A DNA stretch of 64,000 nucleotides from Variovorax sp. 679. GTDB lineage: Bacteria > Pseudomonadota > Gammaproteobacteria > Burkholderiales > Burkholderiaceae_C. The DNA lies in contig NZ_RXFS01000011.1 of the NCBI RefSeq assembly GCF_003952185.1, positions 62,001 through 126,000 on the forward strand. Reading direction: 5' to 3'. Of this stretch, positions 1 through 7,375 are shown one piece after another (positions within the stretch are counted from its first letter, which is position 1; every line of letters begins with the position of its first letter). Made by a program: the position numbers and the translations under genes. Under the pieces are notes generated by a model. The model had not been told where the DNA came from. It did not search any database and worked only from the letters and a program-made list of their open reading frames with translations.

Positions 1-1
1 G

Positions 2-64
2 AAGGCCGCATACGCCCACATGGGTTCGCGCGGCGTCAAAGGAAAACTCGTGATGGTGAACTGA
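2..64 (+). CDS. C-terminal end of an oxidoreductase (partial)
   Basis: Only the last 20 codons and a TGA stop lie in the window, in the frame starting at base 2. The tail ends in GKLVMVN. This resembles the end of zinc-type alcohol dehydrogenase/quinone oxidoreductase proteins, where a glycine-lysine pair before a short beta strand closes the chain. The fragment is too short to assign a substrate. It is followed by a strong terminator at 95-134. Confidence 0.45.
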   Translation, partial: KAAYAHMGSRGVKGKLVMVN

Positions 65-94
65 GCGCGCCGAGACTCCTCTTCATCTTCGGCA

Positions 95-134
95 CCCAAT
101 AAAAAAGCCCGCATGCGCGGGCTTTTTTATTGGG
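95..134. terminator. Bidirectional Rho-independent terminator
   Basis: The 40 bases form a perfect palindrome with 18-base arms around a central ATGC. A run of A before the GC-rich core and a run of T after it make it a terminator on both strands. It sits between the + strand oxidoreductase end and the - strand H-NS-like gene and probably stops both. Confidence 0.93.
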
Positions 135-160
135 CACCTGCCCAGAGAAAACAGAGGCAC

Positions 161-505
161 TTACTTGATCTCGTAATCGGAAAGCGACTTGCCTGCTGCC
201 AATGCCTCGGTCACCCAGCGCGGCTTGCGACCACGGCCACCAGACCAGGTTTCGCCGGTCGGGCTGCGATATTTGGCAGCTGCCTTGGCCGGCACGGCGC
301 CTGCGGCGCGTTTGACGGAGCCCACCCGGCCGGCCAGCTTCAGGTCGGAAGCCGTCAAACCGTATTCGGCAATCTTCCTGCGCAACTCTTCGATCACGCC
401 CGCGCGTTCCTGGTTACGCAGGTCTTCGGCCTGCTTGCGCAATTGCGCAATCTGCTCGTCATGCTTCTTGATCTGGGAATTGATATCGGCGAGGGTCGAA
501 GCCAT
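161..505 (-). CDS. H-NS family histone-like nucleoid protein
   Basis: A 114-residue protein with the two-part plan of H-NS proteins. Residues 1-50 are a charged, heptad-like coiled coil used for oligomerisation. Residues 51-75 are an Ala/Lys linker. Residues 79-98 hold the DNA-binding motif (YRSPTGETW then GGRGRKPRW), in which the RGR core inserts in the minor groove of AT-rich DNA. In this family such proteins condense the chromosome and silence AT-rich, horizontally acquired genes. The ATG start has a good ribosome site (AAGGAG, 8 bases upstream) and a promoter at 536-563. The gene is monocistronic, with the palindromic terminator just downstream. Confidence 0.92.
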   Translation of the reverse strand: MASTLADINSQIKKHDEQIAQLRKQAEDLRNQERAGVIEELRRKIAEYGLTASDLKLAGRVGSVKRAAGAVPAKAAAKYRSPTGETWSGGRGRKPRWVTEALAAGKSLSDYEIK

Positions 506-535
506 TGTTGGACTCCTTGAATTGAAAACGGGGCG

Positions 536-563
536 ATTTTAATTCAGTTTACATTTGCCACAA
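536..563 (-). promoter_or_regulatory. Sigma-70 promoter of the H-NS-like gene
   Basis: On the minus strand TTGTGG (558-563) and TAAAAT (536-541) are separated by 16 bases. They lie about 30 bases upstream of the ATG and predict a leader of roughly 25 bases. The flanking region 570-790, up to the tRNA-His gene, shows no open frame with family resemblance. Confidence 0.6.
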
Positions 564-791
564 GTGCCTTGCCGGACGAAAAAAACGGTGGCGCATTGCA
601 TTAGTGCAACAACTCGCAACACAAAGTGGACGCCGCCGTTGACGTCTTATATGCAGGCAGGGTGAGAAAAAGGAGCTTCGGCACGAGGGCTGCAGAAGAT
701 GCGGCCGCCGAAAATGACAACGCCGGGTCAAGCCCGGCGTCGAGATCCTCTGAATACCGCTATTGCGCAATAGCAGCGAGGAGATATTTAT

Positions 792-868
792 TGGGGTGGC
801 TGATGGGACTCGAACCCACGACGACCAGAATCACAATCTGGGACTCTACCAGCTGAGCTACAGCCACC
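792..868 (-). tRNA. tRNA-His (anticodon GTG)
   Basis: The minus strand folds into a complete cloverleaf. It has a 7-pair acceptor stem (GTGGCTG with CAGCCAC), a D arm with AGCTCAGCTGGTAGAG, anticodon GTG at 832-834, and a T loop with GGTTCGAGTCC. A G at position -1 (868), the identity mark of tRNA-His, is encoded. The discriminator is C, followed by an encoded CCA (792-794). Confidence 0.97.
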
Positions 869-1265
869 GCAGAGCCTACGATTGTAGCGTTAAAAATCGC
901 CGTTTCGACAGGTGGCATCGATCAAACAGCTTGAAAGCCACATTTCCCTCTGCCGCCGTCGGCCTGGGCGGGGTGATTTCACCTTCGATCCGATCGAGCC
1001 GTCAGGCCTCTCGCCCCACCCTGCACCATCGAAGCGGCGCATGGCGTGCGAACGGTCGGCCACCGCAACGACAACGACAACGAATTTGTAGGACGTCGCC
1101 CAACGCCCGCATCACGAAGTCCGGCACAAATTCCCGCGTGGCCTTTCGATGTTCGTCGTCATCGCCGGCATGCACATCGCTCCGCTATCATGAATGCGAC
1201 CCGCGCAGACGGGCATGGTTTCCGGCCAATTCCCACCTCACCACATCACACCAAAGGAATTCTTC
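869..1265. other. Intergenic region, no gene seen
   Basis: About 400 bases between tRNA-His and the GlsB-like gene. On the minus strand TACAAT (881-886) is a likely -10 box for the tRNA. On the plus strand TATCAT near 1186-1191 could be the -10 box of the GlsB-like gene. Open frames crossing the region have no Shine-Dalgarno site and no protein-like composition. I see nothing else in it. Confidence 0.5.
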
Positions 1266-1514
1266 ATGAGCATCGTCTGGACCATTCTGATCGGGTTTGT
1301 CGTGGGTCTTGTGGCACGGGCAGTCAAGCCGGGCGATGACTCCGCGGGCTTCATCGTCACCACCATCATCGGCATTGCGGGCTCGCTCGTGGTCACGTAC
1401 GTCGGCCAGTCGCTGGGCTGGTACACCGCCGGCCAGGGCGCGGGCTTCATCGCCTCGGTGCTGGGCGCCATCGTGCTGCTCTTCATCTACGGCCTGATCA
1501 AGCGCAAGAGCTGA
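1266..1514 (+). CDS. GlsB/YeaQ/YmgE family small membrane protein
   Basis: An 82-residue inner-membrane protein with three hydrophobic helices (about residues 3-19, 29-48 and 59-76) separated by Gly-rich turns, ending in a basic tail (KRKS). The pattern GLVARAVKPGDD then IGIAGSLVVTYVGQ matches the transglycosylase-associated/YeaQ family. Members are induced by stress and in stationary phase in enterobacteria, but their biochemical role is unknown. The ATG at 1266 is chosen because AAAGGA lies just upstream and because longer versions add non-conserved residues. The gene stands alone. Confidence 0.9.
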   Translation: MSIVWTILIGFVVGLVARAVKPGDDSAGFIVTTIIGIAGSLVVTYVGQSLGWYTAGQGAGFIASVLGAIVLLFIYGLIKRKS

Positions 1515-1560
1515 TGCGAAGAAGGGGCCGTGCCGCCTACCGCGCACGGCCGCTGCAGTG

Positions 1561-1893
1561 ATGCCTCGCAAGGCGCGCGCAAAGCATCATGTCTATGTGG
1601 TCGAGCTGGACGACCGCGTATGGAACAACGGCCGCTTCAGGCGCGCCAACCCCGATTACCAGCTCGGCAAGCCTTTCGTCCATGTCGGCATGACCGGCCT
1701 AGACCCCGACATCCGTTTCGACAAGCACAAGGCCGGCATCCAGGCCAACAGCTTCGTGCAGGAATTCGGCTTGCGGTTGCTGCCCTCACTCTACGAACGC
1801 TACAACCCGATGACCTACGAGGACGCGCGCCTGATGGAGGTCGACCTCGGCATCGCTCTGCGCAAGGCCGGTTACGGCGTCTGGCAAGCCTGA
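1561..1893 (+). CDS. Small hypothetical protein, weakly GIY-YIG-like
   Basis: A 110-residue soluble protein that I do not recognise with confidence. It opens with a basic stretch (MPRKARAKHHVYVVEL). It continues with KPFVHVGMTG, an Arg/His-rich helix (IRFDKHKAG), and a C-terminal half ending GYGVWQA. The order VYVVEL, FVHVG, Arg helix and a later Glu (LMEVDL) recalls the GIY-YIG nuclease fold seen in single-domain proteins, but the match is faint. A GTG directly before the ATG is an alternative first codon. It is convergent with the phosphatase gene, whose stop is 12 bases away. Confidence 0.7.
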   Translation: MPRKARAKHHVYVVELDDRVWNNGRFRRANPDYQLGKPFVHVGMTGLDPDIRFDKHKAGIQANSFVQEFGLRLLPSLYERYNPMTYEDARLMEVDLGIALRKAGYGVWQA

Positions 1894-1905
1894 AGCAGCC
1901 ACTCT

Positions 1906-2610
1906 TCAGGAGTAGGTGATCCAGTCTTCGTACGCCGGACCGTCAAGGTGCGGCAGCGTGTTGTAAGTCACGAGCATGTGCCGCTTGGGCGTGAACGCGA
2001 ACTCGGTCACCGACGTGTTGCGGATGCGCAGGTTGAGTTCGATCGTCGTCTCAGCGCTCGTGCCCAGCACATGCCCCACCGCCGTGCTGATCGGCCCGCC
2101 ACTCGACACCACAAGAACCTTAGCGCCATGGTGCTTTTCACGCACGTGATCGAGCGCCGTCGTCACTCCAGCGAGAAAGTCGACATAGCTCGGCATGCCG
2201 GCCGGCGCTGTCCGCCTTTGCATCCAGGCGCTCAGTCCTTCGCGAAGCAGGCGAAAGTGGTGCCGGTACATCTCGGGCGAATCGGGCTTCTCGAGCTTGC
2301 CTTCGTGGATGGTGGCGATGACCGCCTCGCTGTCGTACTCGTTGAGACCAGGCCACGGCAACACGTCGTCGCGCTCGAGGCCCAGCCCCTTGGCGATGCC
2401 CTCCCAAGTCTGGCGATGGCGCTTCAGCGTGCCGGTGATGACGGCATCGAACTTCATGCCACGCTCGCGCCAGTACTCGCCGAGGCGAACGGACTGGCGG
2501 TGTCCGAGTTCGCTCAGGTTGTCATAGTCGGCAGCACCGAAGCTGGCCTGCCCGTGGCGCACAAGGTAGAGGGTTCCCATGGGCGGGATTCTGGCAAGAA
2601 GCGAGGGCAC
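1906..2610 (-). CDS. Histidine phosphatase family protein
   Basis: The motif LVRHGQAS near the N terminus carries the catalytic His of the phosphoglycerate-mutase-like fold, with the RHG arginine beside it. A second conserved block (VVSSGGPIS, about residue 165) occupies the place of the usual second His region, with Ser and Gly where many members have HG. The substrate cannot be read from sequence. The GTG start at 2610 is preceded by GAGGG at good spacing. The ATG at 2580 begins exactly where family homology begins but lacks a clear ribosome site, so either start is possible. Confidence 0.88.
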   Translation of the reverse strand: MPSLLARIPPMGTLYLVRHGQASFGAADYDNLSELGHRQSVRLGEYWRERGMKFDAVITGTLKRHRQTWEGIAKGLGLERDDVLPWPGLNEYDSEAVIATIHEGKLEKPDSPEMYRHHFRLLREGLSAWMQRRTAPAGMPSYVDFLAGVTTALDHVREKHHGAKVLVVSSGGPISTAVGHVLGTSAETTIELNLRIRNTSVTEFAFTPKRHMLVTYNTLPHLDGPAYEDWITYS

Positions 2611-2644
2611 AAGTTGTCCCTCGTGCGACCTGATCGCGCTCCAT

Positions 2645-2677
2645 GAAAAAAGCCCGAGCCAATGATTGGCTCGGGCT
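2645..2677 (-). terminator. Rho-independent terminator of ppiD
   Basis: On the minus strand a 12-pair stem (arms AGCCCGAGCCAAT and its complement) is followed by a run of T (bases 2645-2650 on the plus strand are A). It lies 32 bases after the ppiD stop. Confidence 0.9.
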
Positions 2678-2709
2678 GTGTGCGTCCGGTAGTGCGCCGT
2701 GCGCGCGTA

Positions 2710-4626
2710 TCAACGGCTCGCGGCAGGCGGCAGTGTGTCAGCCGGCTTCGGCACCAGGATCTCCGCCTTGAAGCGGTCCTTCAGCATGTTGTAGTACGCG
2801 GCATCTTCGGCGGCAGCCACGGACTGGCCGACCTGCATCTGCTCCTGCTTTGCAAGCTCGGCCGGCGGCGGCGTGCGCGGAACGACCTTGGTCACGCGGA
2901 CCACCGTGTAGCCTTGCGCGCCCAGGTCCACACCCACGAGCACGGGCAGCTTGGAAGGATCGGCACGCAGCGCGGCGTCGATGACCGGCAGCGGCTGCGA
3001 TTGCACGTCGCGACGCGACACCGTCACGGGCGCGCCAAAGGTTGCGCCATCCGCTTTGGCAGTCCAGGCGGCGAGCTTCGCTTCGCCTTCCGTCTTGGCA
3101 AGCACGGCAGCACGCTCGGCGACGAGTTGCGCGCGGATCTTGTCCTTCACGTCGGCCAGCGGCACGGGGTGCGCCGGCGTGTACTTCGTCACGCGGCCCG
3201 ATGCAAGCTGGCTGGGACCGACTTCGATCGCCTCGGTGTTCTGCTTGCGCTCGAGCGAATCGGCTGCGAACAACGCATTCAGGAAATTGCGGCTCGCCAG
3301 CGGGCCGGTGGCACCCGGTGCCGCGGTGCGCGCGACGTTGTCGGCCGTCTTGATCGTGAGCTTGAGCTTCTCGGCCGCCGGCTTGAGGCTCTCGGGCGAC
3401 TGGTAGACCGCATCGGTGAAGGTCTCGGCGGCCTTCGCGAACTCCTGCGTTGCCTGCTGCGAGCGCATTTCGTTCTCGATGGTTGCACGCACCTGCTCGA
3501 AGGGCGGCACAACGGCCGGCTTGACGTCGGTCAGGTGAATGATGTGGTAGCCGAATTCGGTTTCGACGACGTTGCTGATTTCGCCCTTCTTGAGCGCGAA
3601 CATCGCATCTTCGAAAGGCTTGACCATCGCCCCCTTGGTCACGAAGTCGAGGTCGCCGCCCTTCTCCGCCGAGCCCGGGTCCTGCGAATTCTTGCGCGCC
3701 ACTTCGGCAAAGGTATTGGGCGCCTTCTTCACGTCAGCCAGCAATTGCTCGGCCTTGGCCTTGGCCTTTTCGCGATCGGCGGCGGACATGCTCGACGGCG
3801 CGGTGATCAGGATGTGGCTCGCGCGGCGTTCTTCCTTGGTGCCGAAGCGCGAGGCGTTCTGTTCGTAATAGGTCTTGAGATCGGCCTCGTTCACGACAAC
3901 GTTCTTCTTGGCCGCATCGAGGTCGAGCACCAGGTATTCGATGCTGGCCTGCTCGGGCGCCTGGAACTGTGCCGTGTGGTCCTTGTAGTAGGTCTCGATG
4001 TCGGCATCGCTCACCGTCACCTTCGATGCGAAGCTCTCGGGGCTGAAGCGGGCGACCTGGATTTCACGCGTGTCGTAGAAGGCGTTGACGGTGGTGGCGG
4101 CCAGGGCCGGCGGCGTGAAGGCCGAATTCGAAATGCCCAGCAGCACTTGCTGCGTTGCCATGTCGGATCGCACCGATGCTTCGTACTGCTCAGGCGTGCG
4201 GCCTGTCACGCGCTGGAAGGTCTCGCGGTCGAACTTGCCGTCGGGAGTGCGGAACGAAGCCAGGCCCGGGTCTTGCGCGAAAGTGCGCGAGAGGCGGTCT
4301 TCGGACACCGTCATGTTGGCCTTGGCAGCCGCTGCAGCCAGCACGCGGTCGCGCAGCATGCGCTCCAGTGTGGCGTAGCGCAGGGCGTCCGACTCGAGCA
4401 GCGTCGGATCGACATTGGGCGACTGCTGGCGGATGCGATCCGTCTCGATGCGGTGCTGCTGATCCCACTCGGGCTTCGTGATGTCGTGCCCTTCGATGCG
4501 CGCGACCTTCTCGTCGCGGCCGAAACCCTGATAGCGCTCGACACCGAAGAACACGAACGAGGGAATGATCAGCAAGAACAAGAAAATCATCACGACTTTG
4601 TTGTACTTGCGGAAGGTATCAAACAT
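2710..4626 (-). CDS. ppiD: PpiD-like periplasmic peptidyl-prolyl isomerase/chaperone
   Basis: A 638-residue membrane-anchored foldase. Residues 1-11 are cytoplasmic and 12-30 form a single transmembrane anchor. A SurA-like N-terminal chaperone region follows. A parvulin PPIase domain lies at about 266-370 (RRASHILI, then GGDLDFV, then EFGYHIIHL), with a long C-terminal chaperone region after it. In enterobacteria PpiD sits at the Sec translocon exit and helps folding of outer-membrane and periplasmic proteins. Length and domain order match the family. It is downstream of hupB and tRNA-Val in the same direction, as lon-hupB-ppiD is in many proteobacteria, but a terminator at 4662-4689 separates them. 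Confidence 0.93.
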   Translation of the reverse strand: MFDTFRKYNKVVMIFLFLLIIPSFVFFGVERYQGFGRDEKVARIEGHDITKPEWDQQHRIETDRIRQQSPNVDPTLLESDALRYATLERMLRDRVLAAAAAKANMTVSEDRLSRTFAQDPGLASFRTPDGKFDRETFQRVTGRTPEQYEASVRSDMATQQVLLGISNSAFTPPALAATTVNAFYDTREIQVARFSPESFASKVTVSDADIETYYKDHTAQFQAPEQASIEYLVLDLDAAKKNVVVNEADLKTYYEQNASRFGTKEERRASHILITAPSSMSAADREKAKAKAEQLLADVKKAPNTFAEVARKNSQDPGSAEKGGDLDFVTKGAMVKPFEDAMFALKKGEISNVVETEFGYHIIHLTDVKPAVVPPFEQVRATIENEMRSQQATQEFAKAAETFTDAVYQSPESLKPAAEKLKLTIKTADNVARTAAPGATGPLASRNFLNALFAADSLERKQNTEAIEVGPSQLASGRVTKYTPAHPVPLADVKDKIRAQLVAERAAVLAKTEGEAKLAAWTAKADGATFGAPVTVSRRDVQSQPLPVIDAALRADPSKLPVLVGVDLGAQGYTVVRVTKVVPRTPPPAELAKQEQMQVGQSVAAAEDAAYYNMLKDRFKAEILVPKPADTLPPAASR

Positions 4627-4661
4627 GCTTGAACACTCTTTTTCGACGGCAGTCGGACGGC

Positions 4662-4689
4662 AATAAAAAAGGCGAACTTGTGGTTCGCC
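4662..4689 (-). terminator. Terminator after tRNA-Val
   Basis: On the minus strand a 7-pair stem (GGCGAAC with GTTCGCC, loop of five) is followed by TTTTTT. It lies 15 bases past the tRNA-Val CCA end and upstream of ppiD, so it should end the hupB-tRNA transcript. Confidence 0.88.
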
Positions 4690-4703
4690 TTTGCATCGGG
4701 TGG

Positions 4704-4779
4704 TGGTGGGTGCTGAGGGGCTCGAACCCCCGACCTACGCCTTGTAAGGGCGCCGCTCTACCAACTGAGCTAAGCACCC
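4704..4779 (-). tRNA. tRNA-Val (anticodon TAC)
   Basis: The minus strand gives a full cloverleaf. It has acceptor stem GGGTGCT with AGCACCC, D arm TAGCTCAGTTGGTAGAGC, anticodon TAC at 4744-4746, T arm with GGTTCGAGCCCC, discriminator A and an encoded CCA (4704-4706). It starts 29 bases after hupB and is probably cotranscribed with it. Confidence 0.97.
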
Positions 4780-4808
4780 CACCTGGAATACTTTCCGAGT
4801 CTAACGCC

Positions 4809-5081
4809 TTAGTTCAGCGCGTCTTTCAGCGCCTTGCCGGGACGGAACTTCGGGATCTTGGCGGCCTTGATTTTAATCGCGTCGCCGGTGCGGGGATTTC
4901 GGCCGGTGCGGGCCGCGCGTTTGCCTACTGCGAAAGTGCCGAAACCGACGAGCGAAACAGAGCCGCCCTTCTTGAGCGTGGTACGAATGGCGCCGATGGT
5001 GGATTCGAGCGCGCGGGTCGCTGCGGCTTTGGAAATGTCGGCGTTCTTTGCGATGTGCTCAATCAGTTCGGTCTTGTTCAC
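4809..5081 (-). CDS. hupB: DNA-binding protein HU-beta
   Basis: A 90-residue HU/IHF-fold protein. The N-terminal helices (NKTELIEHIAKNADISK) form the dimer body. The segment GFGTFAVGKRAARTGRNPRTG contains the beta arm and the GRNPRTG signature that inserts into the DNA minor groove, and the C-terminal strand follows. Length fits HU rather than IHF, which is longer. The GTG at 5081 is chosen as start because AAGGGG precedes it and HU homology begins there; the longer frame to 5186 adds unrelated residues. The 220 bases upstream, to the dehydrogenase stop at 5302, contain no gene that I can see. Confidence 0.95.
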   Translation of the reverse strand: MNKTELIEHIAKNADISKAAATRALESTIGAIRTTLKKGGSVSLVGFGTFAVGKRAARTGRNPRTGDAIKIKAAKIPKFRPGKALKDALN

Positions 5082-5301
5082 AAGGGCCCCTTGTAGAAAA
5101 AATGTTGGTCGGCTTCCGTCAGCTGCGACCTGGCCGCAAGCGATGCGACACAAGAGCCTGGCAGGACTGACGCCTCGGCAGCGCACTGCCAGCGAGGATT
5201 ACAACCACTGGTCTGCAGGGTGTCAATAAGACACGAGGCCATGCCGAGCAGCGGAGCGCGCGATTTTAGGGGCGTTTCGTGAAGTCTTTTTTCGTGGCGG
5301 C

Positions 5302-6387
5302 TCAAAGCGCATCGGCGATGGCTTTGCCCAGGTCGGCGGTGCTGGCCTTGCCGCCGATGTCGGGGGTGCGCGGTGCTCCGCTTTGGGGCGCGAGCACCTT
5401 CTCGATGGTCGACAGGATGGCGTCGTGCGCCTGCTTGTGGCCCAGGAACTCCAGCATCATCGCGCCGCACCAGATCTGCCCGATCGGGTTGGCGATGCCC
5501 TTGCCGGCGATGTCGGGCGCCGAGCCGTGCACCGGTTCGAACAGCGACGGCATGGTGCGGTCGGGGTTGAGGTTGGCGCTGGGCGCGATGCCGATGGTGC
5601 CGGTACAGGCCGGCCCCAGGTCCGACAGGATGTCGCCGAACAGGTTGCTCGCCACCACCACGTCGAAGAAGTCGGGCCGTTGCACGAAGTGGGCCGTGAG
5701 GATGTCGATGTGGAACTTGTCGAGCCTGATGTCGGGATAGCTCTTGCCCATCTCGGCCACGCGCTCGTCCCAGTACGGCATGGTGATGGAGATGCCGTTC
5801 GACTTGGTGGCGCTGGTCAGGTGCTTCTTCGGCCGCGACTGCGCGAGTTCGAACGCGAACTTCAGTACCCGGTCGACGCCCACGCGCGACATCACGGTTT
5901 CCTGCACCACGATCTCGCGCGGCGTGCCCTGGTACATGCGACCACCGATGCTGGAGTACTCGCCCTCGGTGTTCTCGCGCACGATGTACATGTCGATCTC
6001 GCCAGGCTCGCGCGGCGTGCCGTCGCGCCGCACCACCGGCGCAATGATGCCGGGCATCAGGCGCGCGGGACGCAGGTTGATGTACTGGTCGAACTCGCGG
6101 CGGAACATCAGCAGCGAGCCCCACAGCGACACATGGTCCGGAATCTTCTCGGGCCAGCCCACCGCGCCGAAGAAGATGGCGTCGTGCCCGCCGACCTGGT
6201 CCTTCCAGTTGTCGGGCAGCATCTGGCCGTGCTTCTCGTAGTAGTCCCAGCTCGAGAAGTCGAAGTGGTCGAACTTCAGGTCGATGCCGAATTTGCGCGC
6301 CGCAGCATCGAGCACGCGCAGGCCCTCGGGCATGGTTTCCTTGCCGATGCCGTCGCCGGCGATGACTGCGATTCTGTGGGTGCTCAT
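5302..6387 (-). CDS. Tartrate dehydrogenase/D-malate dehydrogenase (decarboxylating)
   Basis: A 361-residue member of the isocitrate/isopropylmalate dehydrogenase superfamily. It starts with RIAVIAGDGIGKE (nucleotide site) and has the substrate arginines in INLRPARLMPG, the ENTEGEYSSIGG loop, a TKSN motif, the metal aspartates in FGDILSDLGP, and EPVHGSAPDIAGKG for NAD binding. The DYYEKHGQMLPDNW insertion and the overall pattern fit the TtuC/DmlA branch rather than LeuB. The reaction is NAD-dependent oxidation and decarboxylation of D-malate, tartrate or a similar 2-hydroxy acid. The ATG at 6387 overlaps the stop of the upstream dehalogenase-like gene (ATGA), so translation is coupled. AGGAG precedes the start. 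Confidence 0.88.
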   Translation of the reverse strand: MSTHRIAVIAGDGIGKETMPEGLRVLDAAARKFGIDLKFDHFDFSSWDYYEKHGQMLPDNWKDQVGGHDAIFFGAVGWPEKIPDHVSLWGSLLMFRREFDQYINLRPARLMPGIIAPVVRRDGTPREPGEIDMYIVRENTEGEYSSIGGRMYQGTPREIVVQETVMSRVGVDRVLKFAFELAQSRPKKHLTSATKSNGISITMPYWDERVAEMGKSYPDIRLDKFHIDILTAHFVQRPDFFDVVVASNLFGDILSDLGPACTGTIGIAPSANLNPDRTMPSLFEPVHGSAPDIAGKGIANPIGQIWCGAMMLEFLGHKQAHDAILSTIEKVLAPQSGAPRTPDIGGKASTADLGKAIADAL

Positions 6388-7304
6388 GAGTTGGCTCCTG
6401 GGTGTACTTGCTGCAAAGGTGAAAAGAAGGCCAGGGCCTCGGCGAGCAGCTCGCGCGGGGCCTCTTCGGGAACATAGTGGCCGCACGGCAACGCGCGGCC
6501 CGACACATCGGCGGCGCGCTCGCGCCAGAGCGCCAGCACGTCGAAGGCCTTGCCGACGGCGCCATGCTCGCCCCACAGCACGCGCAGCGGCAGCGCCAGC
6601 TGCAGGCCGGCGGCGATGTCGGTGCGATCGTGCGCGAGGTCGATGGTGGCGGAGGCACGGTAGTCCTCGCAGATGGATTCGGCCGTGCCCGCAATGGCGG
6701 CACAGCGCTCGTACTCGGCCAGCACCTCGGGCGCGAAGGGCGCGAGGCCGGCGTGCCGCCCGCCCATCACGCTGCGCACGTAGCGCACGGGGTCGGATGC
6801 GATGAGCGCCTCGGGCAGCGGCGGCGGCTGTATCAGGAAGAACCAGTGCCAGTAGGCCTTCGCGAAGGCTTCGGAAGTCTGCTCGTACATCGCGAGCGTG
6901 GGCGCGATGTCGAGCAGCAGCATGCGCTCGACGACCGTGGGGTGGTCCGCCGCGAGCCGGTGCGCGACACGCGCGCCACGGTCGTGCGCCAGCACGCCGA
7001 AGCGGTCGAAGCCGTGGTGCCGCATGGCGGCGAGCGCGTCGAGCGCCATCTCGCGCTTGCTGTAGACGGCATGTTCCGCATCCGGCGCCGGCCGGCCCGA
7101 GTCGCCGTAGCCGCGCAGATCGACCGCCACCACCGTGAACCGCTCGGCCAGCGCGGGCGCCACGCGGTGCCAGATCGCATGCGTCTGCGGATGACCGTGC
7201 AGCAACAGCAGGGGCGTCCCCTGCCCGCCGATGCGGCCATGGATGCGCACGCCGTTGCGCTCGATGTCGAAGGTGGGGAAGGAAAGGAAGGATGAGGCCG
7301 TCAC
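6384..7304 (-). CDS. Alpha/beta hydrolase, fluoroacetate dehalogenase-like
   Basis: A hydrolase of about 306 residues. The family oxyanion motif LLLLHGHPQTH and the LRGYGDSG block are followed by LAHDRGARVAHR, with nucleophile Asp108 and arginines 109 and 112. Next come Asp132, then His153-Trp154 in YWHWFF, Tyr215 in EDYRAS and the catalytic His276 in GHYVPEE. In spacing and identity these match the catalytic and halide-pocket residues known from fluoroacetate dehalogenase. The role would be hydrolysis of a haloacetate to glycolate in the cytoplasm. The GTG at 7304 is chosen because homology starts there; ATG 7337 and TTG 7355 are longer options and none has a clear ribosome site. It is the first gene of a two-gene operon with the dehydrogenase. 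Confidence 0.82.
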   Translation of the reverse strand: MTASSFLSFPTFDIERNGVRIHGRIGGQGTPLLLLHGHPQTHAIWHRVAPALAERFTVVAVDLRGYGDSGRPAPDAEHAVYSKREMALDALAAMRHHGFDRFGVLAHDRGARVAHRLAADHPTVVERMLLLDIAPTLAMYEQTSEAFAKAYWHWFFLIQPPPLPEALIASDPVRYVRSVMGGRHAGLAPFAPEVLAEYERCAAIAGTAESICEDYRASATIDLAHDRTDIAAGLQLALPLRVLWGEHGAVGKAFDVLALWRERAADVSGRALPCGHYVPEEAPRELLAEALAFFSPLQQVHPGANS

Positions 7305-7375
7305 GGCGACGATTGTGCGTTGCGGCCTGCGCGCCATCAAGCAACAATCGGCCAATTCATACTTTCCATTTCGGC

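Noticed and set aside
2662..4632. 656-codon open frame on the plus strand opposite ppiD
   Set aside because: It mirrors ppiD, is rich in Arg, His, Gly and Leu as antisense frames of high-GC genes are, and has no family motif.
5302..7347. Apparent fusion of the hydrolase and the tartrate/D-malate dehydrogenase in one 681-codon frame
   Set aside because: The upstream half is a shifted frame of the hydrolase gene. The true genes are in different frames and meet at an ATGA overlap.
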